Source of the DNA: an uncultured Ruminococcus sp.
GTDB taxonomy: Bacteria; Bacillota; Clostridia; Oscillospirales; Acutalibacteraceae
Reading direction: 5' to 3'
Assembly: GCA_902783065.1 (NCBI GenBank)
Contig: CACZPV010000182.1
Coordinates: forward strand, 1 to 9,305
DNA: 9,305 bases
Each line of letters starts with the position of its first letter. The stretch's first letter is position 1. The notes under the pieces are model-generated. The model saw only the letters and a list, made by a program, of their open reading frames with translations. It was not told the origin of the DNA and ran no database searches. The translations under genes were made by a program, and so were the position numbers. Positions 1 to 6,600 of the stretch are shown here, in pieces.

Positions 1-1181
1 GGTGCAGTGCCGCCGCTTGCCGCACCTTTTACGGTAATAGTTTCACCTGCAATAAATTTTGTTTTGCTTACAGTGGTATTGTTTACAAGTGGTTTTTCTG
101 TTTCAACAAACTTAAAACCGTTATTTTTTGCATAGATTTCAGCAGCAGATCCGGTGGCGCCATAAATGGTAAAACCGTTGATTTTATCATAATCACCTAT
201 ATCATAACTATAATAATATCCAAACGCACAGTCACCTATATCCTTTACACTTTCCGGTACAGTTATGCTTTTAAGATTTTCGCACTCTGCTATTGCATTT
301 TCTCCAATGCTTGTCACACTATCCGGTATTTTTATGCTTGTAAGACTGTCGCAGCCACAGAACACACCATCCCGTATGCTTGTTACACTGTCAGGTATAG
401 TTATGTTTGTAAGGCTGATACATTCACAGAACACACCATTCTGGATGGTTTTTACACCATGTGGTATTATTATGCTTGTAAGGCTTCTGCAGCCACAGAA
501 TGCATCTTTGCCAATACTTGTTACACCCTCCGGCAAAGTTATGTTTGTAAGACCTTCGCAGAATTTGAACGAATAACTGTCAATGCTGGTAACAGTGCCG
601 GGAATAGTAATATTTTTAAGATTGGTGCAATTTTCAAACAAAGATTCGCTGATACTTGTAATATTATCCGGCAGAGTTATGCTTGTAAGACCGTAGCATC
701 GATAAAACGCATATTTACCAATGCTTTTTACAGCTTTTCCAAACTTTATGTTTGAAAGACAGCTGCAGTTACGAAACGCATAATCACCAATATCAGTAAC
801 GTTATCAGGTATAGTAATGCTTGTAAGACTTTTGCAAAAAGCGAAAGCTTTTGAACCAATATCAGTCACACTATCCGGTATCTTTACGCTTGTAACACTT
901 TCGCAGTTCTGGAATGCACACTCACCGATAGTTGTCACTTTACATCCGTTGATTTTTGCGGGAATAATAACACTAGTGCCATTACCCACGTATCCGGTAA
1001 TTGTAACAGAGCCGTTATCAGTTTGCTGAGAATACTCAAAATCACCATATTCCGCAGCATCAGCCACGATACCGGTATATGTGCCGTCAAGAGCAGGCAA
1101 AACAGTTACCTGAAATCCGCCCAGCAAAGCTGCCGCAAGGGAAATTGAACACATTTTCGTTAATAATACGCTTATTTTCAA
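1..1181 (-). CDS. BspA-like leucine-rich-repeat (LRR_5) secreted surface protein, C-terminus beyond window
   Basis: Predicted secreted cell-surface LRR protein, probably for adhesion or ligand binding; the ligand cannot be read from the sequence. The start is a TTG at 1181, chosen because GGAGG lies 8 nt upstream; the next in-frame ATG (1154) has no such site. Residues 1-41 form a signal peptide with a hydrophobic stretch (SLAAALLGGF) and a likely cleavage after ADA. A short beta segment (about 45-80) leads into ten 23-residue repeats from about 81 to 310, consensus (S/N)LTSITIPDSVTSIGDYAFxxC. A degenerate last repeat follows, then the capping segment IYGATGSAAEIYAKNNGFKF (339-358), typical of LRR_5 proteins. 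From about 366 a beta-sandwich-like segment begins (TVSKTKFIAGETITVKGAAS), resembling 'GGTAPYTY' domains I recall from Ruminococcus surface proteins. The frame stays open to base 1, so any anchor or dockerin is outside. The promoter is at 1455-1483, giving a leader of about 267 nt that contains repeat copy A. Confidence 0.93.
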   Translation of the reverse strand, partial: MKISVLLTKMCSISLAAALLGGFQVTVLPALDGTYTGIVADAAEYGDFEYSQQTDNGSVTITGYVGNGTSVIIPAKINGCKVTTIGECAFQNCESVTSVKIPDSVTDIGSKAFAFCKSLTSITIPDNVTDIGDYAFRNCSCLSNIKFGKAVKSIGKYAFYRCYGLTSITLPDNITSISESLFENCTNLKNITIPGTVTSIDSYSFKFCEGLTNITLPEGVTSIGKDAFCGCRSLTSIIIPHGVKTIQNGVFCECISLTNITIPDSVTSIRDGVFCGCDSLTSIKIPDSVTSIGENAIAECENLKSITVPESVKDIGDCAFGYYYSYDIGDYDKINGFTIYGATGSAAEIYAKNNGFKFVETEKPLVNNTTVSKTKFIAGETITVKGAASGGTA

Positions 1182-1200
1182 CTCAAGTACCTCCATTATA

Positions 1201-1367
1201 AAAAAATAAACAGTCGATTGTAAAAGTCTGAAATTCCTATATTCATGTGTTTTACAATTTTTCTCCGCTGTGATCCGTCATTTTCGTTGCTTTTGCGTCG
1301 AAAATGACTATTCTCTGACTGTCGGAGCGGGTTTTGTGCCGCCTTTACAATCTGCTGAAAAAATAAA
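1201..1367. repeat. MITE-like element, copy A, with flanking 10-bp direct repeats
   Basis: The element proper is 1211-1357 (147 bp). Its ends are imperfect inverted repeats: CAGTCGATTGTAAAAG on the left and, read from the other strand, CAGCAGATTGTAAAGG on the right, 13 of 16 matching. It is bounded by the direct repeat AAAAAATAAA at 1201-1210 and 1358-1367, which would be a target duplication; being A-rich, it is weak evidence alone. A 44-nt run (1243-1286) is identical to 3473-3516 in copy B. Inside is a perfect 10-bp hairpin stem GTCATTTTCG/CGAAAATGAC (1277-1286 with 1299-1308). Compared with copy B, about 24 bp forming one arm of a GC-rich hairpin is missing near 1341-1347. There is no coding capacity. 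It lies in the transcribed leader of the LRR_5 gene, 29 bp before the start codon. Confidence 0.75.
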
Positions 1368-1454
1368 TGTTTTCGCAGTAAAAACACATATCTCAGATGA
1401 TGAATGGAATTGCGTGCTGCATTATTAAGTAAGCAATGTAAATGATTAATTTAT

Positions 1455-1483
1455 ATTTTATGACAAAAAATAATAAAAGTCAA
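1455..1483 (-). promoter_or_regulatory. Sigma-A type promoter for the LRR_5 gene
   Basis: On the minus strand, -35 TTGACT (1478-1483) and -10 TAAAAT (1455-1460), each 5 of 6 to consensus, are separated by exactly 17 bp of AT-rich sequence. Transcription would start near 1448, giving a leader of about 267 nt that carries repeat copy A before the TTG start at 1181. Read by eye; no mapped start site. Confidence 0.6.
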
Positions 1484-1498
1484 CGAAAATGAAGCAAT

Positions 1499-1521
1499 AG
1501 CTGGAGCCAGCTGGAGCCAGC
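1499..1521. repeat. Short tandem repeat, 10-bp unit AGCTGGAGCC
   Basis: Two complete copies (1499-1508, 1509-1518) and the start of a third. Each unit contains the small palindrome CTGGAGCCAG, so the tract can form alternative small hairpins. It lies just upstream of the LRR_5 promoter on that gene's strand. Role unknown. Confidence 0.6.
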
Positions 1522-1559
1522 GAGCCGCCGCTGCCAGTTTAATACCTGCAACTACTTAA

Positions 1560-1607
1560 ACTAAAACAAATTCATCAGTCGTCTGATATTGTAGATTCAA
1601 TGTTTGG
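1560..1607. repeat. Dispersed upstream sequence, copy 1 (matches 9224-9271)
   Basis: The 48 bases align without gaps to 9224-9271 with 39 identities. Weaker similarity continues to the left (CAGCG, then TAATACC and CTGC blocks) to about 1517, against about 9183 in the other copy. The first 20 bases, ACTAAAACAAATTCATCAGT, are the best conserved part and resemble a third site at 9155-9174. This copy lies about 110-160 bp upstream of the predicted LRR_5 transcription start; the other lies upstream of the AraC gene. On the minus strand both copies can be read as a tail PNIES-x3-DD followed by tandem stops, so a shared gene-end relic is the main alternative to a regulatory sequence. Confidence 0.6.
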
Positions 1608-1678
1608 TATTTCCTGTTGCGATCAAATGGTTTGAGATTAGAACGTATGAATATTTTCAGTTTTTTTAGGAAAGGGGT

Positions 1679-1721
1679 CTGGGGGATAACCCTTTGTTTT
1701 TAAACAAAAGGTTTCCCCCAG
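1679..1721. other. Long GC-capped hairpin
   Basis: CTGGGGG (1679-1685) pairs with CCCCCAG (1715-1721). The pairing continues inward through AACC/GGTT to an AAACAAA/TTTGTTT-type end, about 20 bp in all, with one bulged T and one mismatch that becomes a G-U pair in minus-strand RNA. No T-run follows directly on either side, so it is not a clean intrinsic terminator. It may be an extragenic palindrome lying between the divergently transcribed LRR_5 and lipoprotein genes. Confidence 0.55.
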
Positions 1722-1745
1722 GGTAAACACGGCGGCACAATTTTC

Positions 1746-1774
1746 TTGAAATTGACATTAATATATGGTACAAT
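1746..1774 (+). promoter_or_regulatory. Strong promoter for the lipoprotein gene, extended -10
   Basis: -35 TTGAAA (1746-1751), a 17-bp spacer, and -10 TACAAT (1769-1774) preceded by TG at 1766-1767, an extended -10. Start of transcription is expected near 1781, leaving a leader of about 245 nt before the ATG at 2027. An overlapping TTGACA at 1752 is only 11 bp from the -10 and so is not the partner. Confidence 0.65.
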
Positions 1775-1780
1775 CTACTT

Positions 1781-2026
1781 ATGGACATTGTTTGAATTGG
1801 TTTGTAAAAACAACTGACTGTAAAATAATGATCTTAAGTCAAAAGATGTCATTCAGGAAAAATACGATAATCCGGAAATCTGGTTTACTGCGAAACCAAA
1901 GGAATCCTCTCAACGGCTTCGCTCCGTATCGTATCCGATGGTTAGTGAATTTTGTTCCTTAACACTGCTGTAAGCGGAAAAATGACATATGACTTCGCCC
2001 AAAAATATGTAAAGGAGTTGCATCTG
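1781..2026 (+). other. Long leader of the lipoprotein gene, with coding-like relic
   Basis: No riboswitch or T-box pattern that I recognise. One frame, 1829-1972 (after a TAA, ending in TAA), has protein-like composition, for example KDVIQEKYDNPEIWFTAKPK, but has no start codon with a ribosome binding site. Another frame from 1982 (MTYDFAQKYVKEL) runs straight into the lipoprotein. This suggests remnants of a decayed gene, or chance. The stretch ends with the ribosome binding site AAAGGAG (2011-2017). Confidence 0.3.
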
Positions 2027-3037
2027 ATGAAAAAATTAACAGCCATACTGCTGACAGCATTGCTCGCTTTATCTGTTGCTGCCTGCAGTAATAACGACAA
2101 TAAGGAAGCTTCATCTGCCGAATCTGTGACTGCTGAATCTGTTTCGGTATCCGATAATGTCTCTCAGGATGAGGAGTCGGCGGAAATAATATCACGTCCG
2201 GTGGCTGAGCAGGAGCTTGATCCGGATCCGGATATTCAAAAAACCATCGAAGAAAAAATTGATATGGAAAAGCTTGGTCCGCTGACCAGGTATGCCGTAC
2301 AGATGATGGAAAATAAAAACCTCAAAATTGATTTTGGTATAGAGGAAGTCAAGGATGAAACCCAGGAAAGTTCAGAAGCTTCTTCTTCAGTTGACATTTC
2401 GGAACTGACAAGCAGCATGAGCATCGGCATAATTAAAAATGCGGATAAGAATTACAGGATCAAGCTGGATATGGGAATATTTTCCTTTGATATTCTTAAA
2501 AACGAAACAGGTGTTTATTCTCTTAATACCAGAAACAAAACCTATCAGGTAATGCAGACTGCGGAGCAGGTAAAAAAATCAGAGGAAGAAGCCTCCAAAG
2601 CCGGAAATACCGAAACCAGCAATGCACTTGAAAATTTCAGCAGTATGACAGGCGGTATGCTGGATGGCTTTGATGCAGATTCCATGATCAGTAATACGGA
2701 TGAAAAAGAAGTTACCTTTAATGGCAGCTGCAGTGAAGAATATAAAGAGCAAACCTATCAGTTTGAGAGCTACACTGTCAAAAGCAAGGCTTCAGCTTCT
2801 TCTGAATCATCTGGGAAAACTGATGATAAAACAACCGATGTAAAAGTGTATTTTGACAATGACGGTATTATCAAAATAATCCATGTTGAAACTGATACCG
2901 CAAAAATGGACTTCAATATCAACGAAATATCAGTAAAGATTGATGAAAACGATCTTGTTCTTCCGACTGATTTTACAGAGAAAGAAACCAGCGATATAGA
3001 TTTAGGCGGGCTTGATCTATCTATTCCGGATGCCTGA
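2027..3037 (+). CDS. Secreted lipoprotein of unknown function
   Basis: A 336-residue lipoprotein, predicted to be lipid-anchored on the outer face of the membrane. The start is the ATG at 2027, with AAAGGAG 9 nt upstream. The frame is open back to 1952, but only this start puts the signal peptide at the N-terminus. Residues 1-19 are a type II signal peptide (MKKLTAILLTALLALSVAAC), with lipobox VAAC and the lipidated Cys at 20. Residues 21-75 are a Ser/Glu/Asp-rich linker. The body (about 85-315) alternates beta-strand-like segments (LKIDFGI, YRIKLDMGIFSFDIL, TGVYSLN, TYQVMQ, DVKVYFDNDGIIKII, AKMDFNINEISVKI) with a charged low-complexity insert (about 180-205). The pattern recalls LolA/LppX-type lipoproteins, but that is an inference from strand pattern only. 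It is a single-gene unit with its own promoter and terminator, transcribed opposite to both neighbours. Confidence 0.9.
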   Translation: MKKLTAILLTALLALSVAACSNNDNKEASSAESVTAESVSVSDNVSQDEESAEIISRPVAEQELDPDPDIQKTIEEKIDMEKLGPLTRYAVQMMENKNLKIDFGIEEVKDETQESSEASSSVDISELTSSMSIGIIKNADKNYRIKLDMGIFSFDILKNETGVYSLNTRNKTYQVMQTAEQVKKSEEEASKAGNTETSNALENFSSMTGGMLDGFDADSMISNTDEKEVTFNGSCSEEYKEQTYQFESYTVKSKASASSESSGKTDDKTTDVKVYFDNDGIIKIIHVETDTAKMDFNINEISVKIDENDLVLPTDFTEKETSDIDLGGLDLSIPDA

Positions 3038-3051
3038 ATTGATACAGCTGT

Positions 3052-3097
3052 AAAAAAAGAACCATAAGAGGATATTTTCTCTTACGGTTCTTTTTTT
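3052..3097. terminator. Bidirectional intrinsic terminator
   Basis: A seven-A run plus GAACCATAAGAG (3052-3070), loop of 8, then CTCTTACGGTTC plus seven T (3079-3097). The stem is 19 bp with one A-C mismatch in the plus transcript; the same position is a G-U pair in the minus transcript. It ends the lipoprotein message 14 nt after its stop and can also stop leftward transcription from the peptide and surface-protein side. Confidence 0.85.
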
Positions 3098-3261
3098 CCT
3101 GACTTCGGACTTTTGTAAGTATCTCGTTCAAACTGTTTGTACATACTAAGCGCATCTTTTGCCCATCCCCCTGCCCCTTCCCACAGGGAATGGGGGATTT
3201 GTAGTGGACGGCTGCAGCCTTGATAAGTGAAGCTATACGGCGGTCAAAGTACAAAGCTTTG
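3082..3261 (-). pseudogene. Coding-like relic ending in the terminator stem
   Basis: A minus-strand frame is open from about 3261 to a TAA at 3082-3084. Its last part (WAKDALSMYKQFERDTYK, then SPKSGKKEP) has the composition of a real protein tail, and its stop codon falls inside the terminator stem, as at a gene end. There is no start codon with a ribosome binding site; the only in-frame ATG (the M of LSMYK) would give 20 residues. I do not recognise the family. It could be the remnant of a mobile or decayed gene, or simply an intergenic repeat that happens to read open. Confidence 0.2.
3174..3195. other. GC-rich hairpin CCCCTTCCC/GGGAAtGGGG
   Basis: A nine-pair stem with a 3-nt loop and one bulged T. 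No T-run follows, so it is not an obvious terminator. It lies within the relic and hairpin zone between the lipoprotein and peptide genes. Confidence 0.45.
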
Positions 3262-3268
3262 ACCGCCG
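3238..3268. other. Perfect 12-bp inverted repeat behind the small peptide gene
   Basis: CGGCGGTCAAAG (3238-3249) and CTTTGACCGCCG (3257-3268), loop of 7. It lies 13 nt after the stop of the peptide gene on the minus strand. No U-run follows in that direction, so it may protect the 3' end or act as a weak terminator rather than a classical one. Confidence 0.55.
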
Positions 3269-3281
3269 CAACACTGATTAA

Positions 3282-3392
3282 TTACTGTGGGATAATAATT
3301 TCTGTTTCATCAGAACCGTTGCTTACTGTAATGACATCATCTGTCACGAATGTGATTACCTCTGCATCAGCAGGAATATATTTTTCCTTCAT
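3282..3392 (-). CDS. Small 36-residue acidic peptide, unknown function
   Basis: The frame starts at ATG 3392, preceded by AAAAGGAGAG about 11 nt upstream, and encodes MKEKYIPADAEVITFVTDDV followed by ITVSNGSDETEIIIPQ and TAA. The core, K-Y-x-P-x-x-E-V-I-x-F-x-x-x-D-V-I-x-x-S, resembles short uncharacterised peptides that I remember from Ruminococcaceae and Lachnospiraceae; this is memory, not a search. There is no signal peptide, membrane segment or cysteine. It is on the same strand as, and downstream of, the araC-type and surface-protein genes, and no separate promoter is evident between the surface-protein stop and its start. If element B is removed together with one copy of its direct repeat, this gene sits 17 nt after the surface-protein stop, which supports an original three-gene operon. 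Possible roles include a small accessory or signalling peptide; none is shown by the sequence. Confidence 0.7.
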   Translation of the reverse strand: MKEKYIPADAEVITFVTDDVITVSNGSDETEIIIPQ

Positions 3393-3409
3393 TCTCTTTC
3401 ACTCTCCTT

Positions 3410-3622
3410 TTAATTGTTAAAAATAGTCAATCGTAAAAGTATGAAATTCCTTTATCCATGCGGTTTTTGATATCATGTGTTTTACAATTTTTCTCCGCTG
3501 TGATCCGTCATTTTCGCAGCTTTTGCATCGAAAACGAATACTTTTTAATTTTCGGTGCGGGGTTTGTGCCGCTTGCGGCGGCACAAACCCTCGCCTTTTT
3601 ACAATCGGTTAATTGTTAAAAA
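3410..3622. repeat. MITE-like element, copy B, with flanking 14-bp direct repeats
   Basis: The element proper is 3424-3608 (185 bp), flanked by exact direct repeats TTAATTGTTAAAAA at 3410-3423 and 3609-3622. Near the ends, AATCGTAAAAG on the left and, from the other strand, GATTGTAAAAAG on the right form terminal inverted repeats. Contents, left to right: the 44-nt run identical to copy A (3473-3516); a hairpin stem CATTTTCG/CGAAAACG (3509-3516 with 3529-3536, one G-U type change against copy A); a perfect 13-bp hairpin GGGTTTGTGCCGC/GCGGCACAAACCC (3560-3572 with 3578-3590), followed on the plus strand by TTTTT. It also has about 15 extra bases near 3461-3472 absent from copy A. There is no coding capacity. 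The right-hand direct repeat contains the stop codon of the surface-protein gene. Confidence 0.8.
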
Positions 3623-6600
3623 ACTCATCTGCTGCATTATAGTACAGCTTCATAGCCTTTACTGTATTGCAAAGATTGATTTTTTCAGGAATCGTGCTTT
3701 CACCATAGATCTTAAGAACAGAATGAGCATAAGCCATAGGGCTGGCAGAAATATATATATTATCATCAATACTGAAACCAACACTATCTCCAAGATCCAT
3801 AGCATAAATATTATCAAACGATACATAATACTTATTATTTCCAACCGATACAGGAGTCAGAGGTATGTACGAATAAGTATTATTGTCATAATAACTGAAG
3901 CTGTGGGCAGCAATATTTTCGCATATGAAATAGAATCTTAGTGATGTTTCGGACTTAAGAACAAGGGAATATCCGCTGAATGTCAGATTATCAGGAAGCT
4001 CCTCACTGCAGTAATAATTGTAATTGCTGAAATCGTCCTCTGTCATTCCCGAAATATCAAGAAGGTTATCGGCAGAAGCTGAGTCAGTTTTATAGTTAAA
4101 GTATTGCTGTGCATAGGATCCATAGGTATTCAGTGCCTTTACAAGATTAACCAGTTTATCATTGGAATCCGGATCGCTGCTGTTTATAACTGTGTTGATA
4201 TAATCCTTTATACTGTAAGAGAAGTTGTTTTGTTCAATACTAACAATTTCTTCACCATTATTTTTATAAAGATCCTGTTTTTCGTCCTTTCCGTTATATA
4301 CATTAAAGCTTACACTATCACCGGTTTCCTTCGCAGCTAACTTGTAAGTGAATCTGTAGCCTGATTTTCTGTCAAAGATGGCTTCGGAAATTTTCAATTT
4401 CTGTTCACCTGTTGGACCGTTAAGAACAACATATGCATCAGCGTCCTTAAGAATTTCCTCAGGGAATACAGCATAGAAATTAAGACCGATCTGACCCTTA
4501 AGTGTCAGGCTTGCACCATTGATCACTGTATTTACAATATCCTTGTAATCACGTTCATAGGTTATGAAATTTTCATTTTCATCGCCCTGTGCTGTAAATA
4601 CTGCATATGTTTCAGTACCGGATACTATCTCGTCGCTGCCGGTTTTATGCCAGCCTGTATAAACAACATTTGCGTTTTCAAGCTTATGTACTTCTTTGAA
4701 CGAAACATTTGCCGGAACCTTAAGCTTAACAAGCTTACCGCAGTTTTCGAACAAATTTCCGCTTGACCACTCGCCGTCACTGATCGAAACCTCAGGAAGG
4801 CTGATTTCCTGTAAAGACACACAACCGCTGAATGCACTATTTACATCGTAAATCCCGCTCATATCCATTGCAGAAAGATCTATTTTAGTCAGAGAAGAAC
4901 AGTCCTTAAACATTTCTCTTATAGAATCGACTTTATTGTCATATTCTCCGCCGCTATTCTTGAAATTGCTGAGATCTATTGCACGAAGCGAACTGCATCC
5001 CGAGAACATACCCTCCAGATTGCTGCCGGTTACACTTTCGATACTGAAATTATCACCCGGAATTATCTCAGATGCACTGCTGCAGTCCTTGAACATATCT
5101 TTCATAGAAACTGCTTTCTTTGTATTGAAAGATGAAATATCGATCGACCCGAGTTTACAGCAGCCCTTGAACATATAATCCATATAAGATACATTTTCTG
5201 TATTGAATTTACTTCCGAGTTTCAGTGTTTCGAGAGAGCTGCATCCTGAGAACATTGATATCATACCATTATTATAATCTACATATTGTCCGTCAGGTAC
5301 AACGCCAACAGCAGAAGTATCAAAATTGCTCAGATCAAGAGATTCAAGATTACTGCATCCCTTGAACATGCTTGCCATAGAGTAAACCTTTGATGTATCG
5401 AATTTGTCGCCAAAAACAATCTTCTTTGCACGTGCTTCGCTAAACATACTGGTCATATCGGTTACATTGCTTGTATCAAATGTACTGAGATCCAATTCTT
5501 CAAGGCTGCATCCTTTAAATGCTTCGGACATATCTGTTACCTCAGAGGTATCGAAATCTTTCAGATCAAGTCCTGAGATGGTAACAGCAGAATGACTAAC
5601 ACCGAACATATTTTTCATATTGGTAAGATGTTCGGTACTTATATGTCCCTTAAAGGTCAGCGAGGAATAAGAGTTCCAGGATATATCAAAAAAGCCGGAA
5701 CAATCGCCTGTCAGTACGACACCATCTTCTACAACCATATTTCCTACAAATGGATAATACGGTTTTTCAAATCTGACCGGATATCCTCCTTCATCGGTTA
5801 ATTCACCGGAGTGGCTTTCTGCGGCTGATTCTACTTTTTCTAATATCTCAGAATTATAAACACCTGAGATCAGGGTAAGTGTACGGTCATTATTAAACTC
5901 ATATTTCCATTTTAATTCTGCCGTCTTTGTTTTATATTCACCCGCACCGCTGATTACGGCATAATTTCCGGCTCCCGAAACGATCTCGTCGGAATTTTTC
6001 TTTGTCCAGCCAATCACTTCAACGCTTGCGTCTTCATTGATATCAAAATTGTAAAGACAGCAGTCCTCGTTGATAACAAATTTATCAGAAAGGATCAGTT
6101 CTTCAAGCGGTACATTACTGAAGAAATCATCAGCATATTCTTCCGGAGATTCAGCGTAAGCTTTTGTTGAATCAAATTTGCTGAGATCCAGTTTTTTCAG
6201 CGAAGTACAATTGCTGAACATTCTGTTAAATGAGGTCGCAGAAGAAGTATCAAAATTGCTTGTATCTATACTGTCCAGTGCTGTGCAGCCTTCGAACATA
6301 CCTGAGAAGTCTTCAACGGACGAAGTATTGAATTTATCTCCGAAAGCAACGCTTTCAAGTACATCACAGCTCTGGAACATCCCATTCATATTTGTGGCTG
6401 ATGACGTATCGAAGCTGCTAAGATCGAGACTTTTTAATTTATCGCAATTGCAGAACATATATGAAAAATCCTTAACAGCGGCAGTTACGAATTTTCCTCC
6501 GAATGTAACACTTTCAAGATTATTGCAGTAATAGAACATATAGTGCATATCCTGTACTGACGACGTGTCCAAGCTGCTCAGATCAACATTTTTAAGCTTA

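Noticed and set aside
265..1029. Plus-strand open frames across the LRR_5 gene
   Set aside because: They are antisense shadows of the 69-bp tandem LRR repeats and have no ribosome binding sites.
1195..1200. TATAAT directly before the GGAGG of the LRR_5 gene as a promoter -10
   Set aside because: Transcription would begin within the ribosome binding site, and there is no good -35; the 1455-1483 promoter is better.
1765..1962. A 65-codon plus-strand frame starting at 1765
   Set aside because: Its ATG overlaps the -10 of the lipoprotein promoter, it has no ribosome binding site, and its composition is not protein-like.
1952..2026. Upstream starts (1952 or 1982) for the lipoprotein
   Set aside because: No ribosome binding site at either, and the lipoprotein signal peptide would no longer be N-terminal; AAAGGAG precedes ATG 2027.
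3560..3590. The perfect 13-bp hairpin as terminator of the surface-protein gene
   Set aside because: On the minus strand no U-run follows it; the TTTTT is on the plus-strand side, and the hairpin belongs to the inserted element.
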